Of a DNA stretch of 64,000 nucleotides, positions 61,551-64,000 are shown in pieces. Origin of the DNA: Pseudomonas nunensis (GTDB lineage: Bacteria > Pseudomonadota > Gammaproteobacteria > Pseudomonadales > Pseudomonadaceae); contig NZ_CP101125.1 of assembly GCF_024296925.1 (NCBI RefSeq), positions 1,800,501 through 1,864,500 on the forward strand. The letters are read 5' to 3'. Positions within the stretch are counted from its first letter, which is position 1, and each line of letters starts with the position of its first letter. Under the pieces are notes generated by a model. It did not search any database. It was not told where the DNA came from and was given only the letters and a program-made list of their open reading frames with translations. The position numbers and the translations under genes are program-made.

Positions 61551-62200
61551 GGTTGAGTGACCAGGCCGAGTGCAATGCCACGGACCGCAGCCTGGGTTCG
61601 ATCCGCCGCGCCGAGTTTGCCGATGACCCGTTCAACGTGGGCCTTGGCCGTACCGGTGGTGATGCCCAGTTGCTCACCGATTGCACGGTTGCTGCAACCG
61701 TTGGCTACCAGGCTGAGTACCTGGCGTTCACGTGGCGTCAGGTTTTCAGTCGTCGCGGCACCGCTGGCACTGCGCGTGGTCATGCGCCTAAGCAGGCGGG
61801 CGCTAACCGCACCATTGAGGACTTCCTCGCCAGCGGCGACCCTTTGCAGCGCGTCGATCACTTCATAACGGCTGGCATCTTTGAGCAGGTAACCGACGGC
61901 ACCGGCATTCATCGCCGCTTCCAGGTGATCGGGGCTGTCGTCCATGGTGAAAATCACCACTTTCAAGGCCGGCAGACTTTGTTGAAGCAGGCGTGCCGCG
62001 CCCAGACCGTTGAGCACCGGCATGCGAATGTCGAGGATAACAATGTCCGGCAGCAGCCGTTCGCACAGCTCGACCGCCTCCTGGCCATCGCGGGCCTGGC
62101 CGACCACTTCGAATTGCGGATGACCGGCCAGCAGCGCAACGAAACCGGTGCGCGTGACTTCATGATCGTCCGCCAGTACGAGACGCAGAACGTGGCTCAT
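61547..62200 (-). CDS. NarL/LuxR-type response regulator
   Basis: 217 residues. Receiver: LVLADDHEVTRTGFVALL with the phospho-Asp in IVILDIRMPVLNG. C-terminal LuxR HTH: LTPRERQVLSLVANGCSNRA and LGITTGTAKAHVERVIGKL. It overlaps its neighbours by 4 bp on both sides. It is the likely partner of the upstream NarX-like kinase and the only DNA-binding output of this operon. Confidence 0.93.
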   Translation of the reverse strand: MSHVLRLVLADDHEVTRTGFVALLAGHPQFEVVGQARDGQEAVELCERLLPDIVILDIRMPVLNGLGAARLLQQSLPALKVVIFTMDDSPDHLEAAMNAGAVGYLLKDASRYEVIDALQRVAAGEEVLNGAVSARLLRRMTTRSASGAATTENLTPRERQVLSLVANGCSNRAIGEQLGITTGTAKAHVERVIGKLGAADRTQAAVRGIALGLVTQP

Positions 62201-63381
62201 TGAGGTATTCCATCCAGGTTTGCTGGCACGTTGGCGAGCAGTTGGGTGCCGTGGTCGATTGCACTGGTGCAGGAGAAGCTGCCACTCAGCAGGCTCGCAC
62301 GTTCCTGCATGGTGGCGAGGCCCAGATGCCGGGCGTCGTCGCTGTCGAGCCGTTGTCCGGTGGCAAAGCCTTTGCCGTTATCGTCCACCCGCAGCACGGC
62401 GCGTCCTTCGCGCAGTTCCAGCGCCAGTTGTACCTGGCTGGCCTGCGCGTGTTTGAGGATGTTGTTGATTGCTTCCTGGGCGATCCTGAACAAGCCGATC
62501 TCCACCTGACTGGGAAACCGCGCTTCGCAGCGTGCGGTCCAGTGCACGCCGATCCCGGCCTCGCGCAGGCGATCGGCTTCTTTATCGACTGCTTTAAGCA
62601 GACCGAAATCGTCGAGCACCGTCGGACGCAAGCCACCGATCAATTGCCGGCCTTCACCTACGCAGTGTTGGGCCAGCGCCAGGATTGCCTGCAAATCGGC
62701 GTCGAGTGGGTCCGGCAGAGTCGGGCAGCGGCCGGCAAAACCTTGCAGGCGCTGATGCAAACCGGCGAGGGTCTGGGCCAGGCCATCGTGCAGGTCGTAG
62801 GCCACACGTTTGCGTTCGTCTTCTTGCGCGCGGAACAGCCGATTGACCAGGTCGGACAAGGTGCGATCCCGGGACTTGAGCGTTGTCAGCAGGCGATTAT
62901 TTTCAAGGTGCGCGGCCAGCAGGGTGGCGAGCAGTTGCAGGGATTCCGTGTCTTCATTGTCCGGCGCCCGCAGGCTGACGCTGTTGGCCAGCACCAAGGC
63001 GCCAAAGGCATCGCCGTCGCCGCCGCGCAGTGGCACTCGCAACACACTCGGCAGGGCTTCCCCTGGACGGTCTTGCCAGGATGGCGTGCACATGCTGCGG
63101 TCGACGACGGCGTCGAGGCTGTCCAGCCGATCACGGTTGCCATGTCGGGCGCTAGCTTTGACGCGCCCGTCGGCGTCCCACTCCAGCAGCAAGCCATGGT
63201 CCATTGCGAGAAAGGCGCACGCCCGCGCCAACACACGTTCGCGCATGGCGTGAGGGGCCAGTCGGGTCAACTCTTGTCCGGTATCCACCAACAACCGCAG
63301 GCGCGCTGCGCGACTTTCGGATTGTCGATAGTGAGTGCGGATGGCCAAGGCACTACCGGGATCGTGAGGCGGGTTTTGCAT
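62197..63381 (-). CDS. Soluble GAF-domain histidine kinase (HisKA_3, NarX-like)
   Basis: 394 residues from MQNPPHDPG, with GGAG 7 bases upstream. There are no membrane helices. A GAF-like sensor covers about 30-185, the dimerisation box is DERKRVAYDLHDGLAQTL with the phospho-His, and the ATPase has FRIAQEAINNILKHA and DDNGKGF. It phosphorylates the NarL-type regulator whose gene overlaps by 4 bp. A longer in-frame start at 63429 lacks a ribosome site. Confidence 0.92.
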   Translation of the reverse strand: MQNPPHDPGSALAIRTHYRQSESRAARLRLLVDTGQELTRLAPHAMRERVLARACAFLAMDHGLLLEWDADGRVKASARHGNRDRLDSLDAVVDRSMCTPSWQDRPGEALPSVLRVPLRGGDGDAFGALVLANSVSLRAPDNEDTESLQLLATLLAAHLENNRLLTTLKSRDRTLSDLVNRLFRAQEDERKRVAYDLHDGLAQTLAGLHQRLQGFAGRCPTLPDPLDADLQAILALAQHCVGEGRQLIGGLRPTVLDDFGLLKAVDKEADRLREAGIGVHWTARCEARFPSQVEIGLFRIAQEAINNILKHAQASQVQLALELREGRAVLRVDDNGKGFATGQRLDSDDARHLGLATMQERASLLSGSFSCTSAIDHGTQLLANVPANLDGIPQ

Positions 63382-63554
63382 GGTTTGCTCCGGCGTTGAG
63401 ACGGACCCGCGGGCGCAGGGGGAGGTCATTAAACCTTGTTAACAGGGCCGGGCGCTATCTGCCAAATGGCATAGGCAAATGACTCCGAGTGGCCGATGTC
63501 GGGCGGCTGGCGAATCGGCAAAGTGGGCTCAACGACCACCCCAGGAGTATCGCA

Positions 63555-64000
63555 ATGAAAATGAAGATCCCGGCCATCGCCCTGTTTTTTGCCCTGAGCG
63601 CCCCGTTTGCCCAAGCCGCTGAGACCGCCCCGTACGTTTATCGCACCGTGGCCAAGGCGCCAACCAACGTGAAGGATCGGGAAATTGCCGGCTTGTTTGA
63701 CCGCTGGAACAGCGCCTTGCAGACCGGCAACGCGCAAACGGTAGTTGACCTTTATGCACCGGGCGCGGTGTTGCAGCCGACGGTGTCCAACCAGGTGCGG
63801 ACCACGCCGGATCAGATCAAGGACTACTTTGATCACTTCCTGGCGCTCAAGCCGGTAGGTCAGATCAACTACCGCGAAATCCGCCAACTGGGCAGCAACG
63901 TGGCCATGGACAGCGGCGTCTACACCTTCACCCTGACCGAGGCGACCGGCAAGACCCGTCAGGTGCAGGCGCGCTACACCTTCGTCTACGAACAGGTCGG
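63555..64000 (+). CDS. Secreted SnoaL/DUF4440-type protein (SgcJ/EcaC family), cut by window end
   Basis: The first 148 residues are visible and no stop is reached. AGGAG 8 bases upstream fixes the ATG. Signal peptide 1-21 (FAQAAE). The mature part has the NTF2-like start IAGLFDRWNSALQTGNAQTV, then VVDLYAPGAVLQPT, and QVQARYTFVYEQV near the cut, as in the SgcJ/EcaC calcium/calmodulin-kinase-II-association-like family. Role unknown. It is divergent from the four-gene signalling operon with 173 bp between. Confidence 0.82.
   Translation, partial: MKMKIPAIALFFALSAPFAQAAETAPYVYRTVAKAPTNVKDREIAGLFDRWNSALQTGNAQTVVDLYAPGAVLQPTVSNQVRTTPDQIKDYFDHFLALKPVGQINYREIRQLGSNVAMDSGVYTFTLTEATGKTRQVQARYTFVYEQV

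Overview
The window looks like a chromosomal piece of a fluorescens-group Pseudomonas. The evidence is GC-rich coding DNA, many copies of the GTGGGAGCGGGCTTGCTCGCGAA-type REP palindrome, and a typical soil-pseudomonad gene set (LysR/AraC/TetR regulators, diguanylate cyclases, GFA and GNAT families, nirBD/nas, ars). It starts inside a short-chain dehydrogenase gene and ends inside a SnoaL/DUF4440-type gene. No rRNA, tRNA, CRISPR array or intact transposase was seen.

Layout. 1-18 kb: an amidase, a PaaI-type thioesterase, a membrane diguanylate cyclase, two GNATs, a divergent DapF-like racemase, an EamA/LysR pair, a secreted phosphatase fused to an autotransporter barrel, an AraC regulator, an L-lactate-permease-family transporter with a divergent Lrp regulator, and small proteins (DUF2986, DUF6124, DUF6130). 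A 69-bp sequence is duplicated on both sides of the DUF6130 gene. 18-24.4 kb: a lower-GC segment with a CHASE-GGDEF protein, an IS-like remnant, and a LysR / gamma-butyrobetaine-hydroxylase-like dioxygenase / HD oxygenase / choline-type binding-protein cluster. It matches the TmpA-TmpB route, which breaks 2-trimethylaminoethylphosphonate down to glycine betaine and phosphate. 24.5-41.8 kb: a LysE exporter with LysR, an NCS1 permease with LysR, an M20 deacylase / DUF1028 / RidA / flavin monooxygenase set, a dCACHE-like GGDEF protein, a small alarmone-hydrolase-like HD protein, a TetR/MFS pair and two tandem GFA proteins.

41.8-49.4 kb is the nitrogen region. A 1352-residue assimilatory nitrate reductase fused to a sulfite-reductase-type flavoprotein is divergent from nirBD. 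The gap between them can be read in detail: a central GTGCAC dyad (possible NtrC sites), a sigma-54 -24/-12 element facing each way, and on each side a leader with two hexaloop hairpins (A at loop position 1, G at 4) followed by an intrinsic terminator. This is the architecture expected for NasT/ANTAR antitermination, and it is textbook-quality on the nirB side. Together these genes reduce nitrate to nitrite to ammonium.

49.4-64 kb: an arsRCH operon lacking an efflux pump, a tandem REP array with a period of about 135 bp, a TetR/O-methyltransferase pair with two operator palindromes, a cupin, a QseBC/PmrAB-like two-component system with a lipoprotein and a membrane protein, a DeoR regulator, and a four-gene signalling operon (NarX-like kinase, NarL-like regulator, CHASE3-PAS hybrid kinase, stand-alone receiver) whose genes all overlap by 4 bp.

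All family calls are by eye from motifs; no database search was run.
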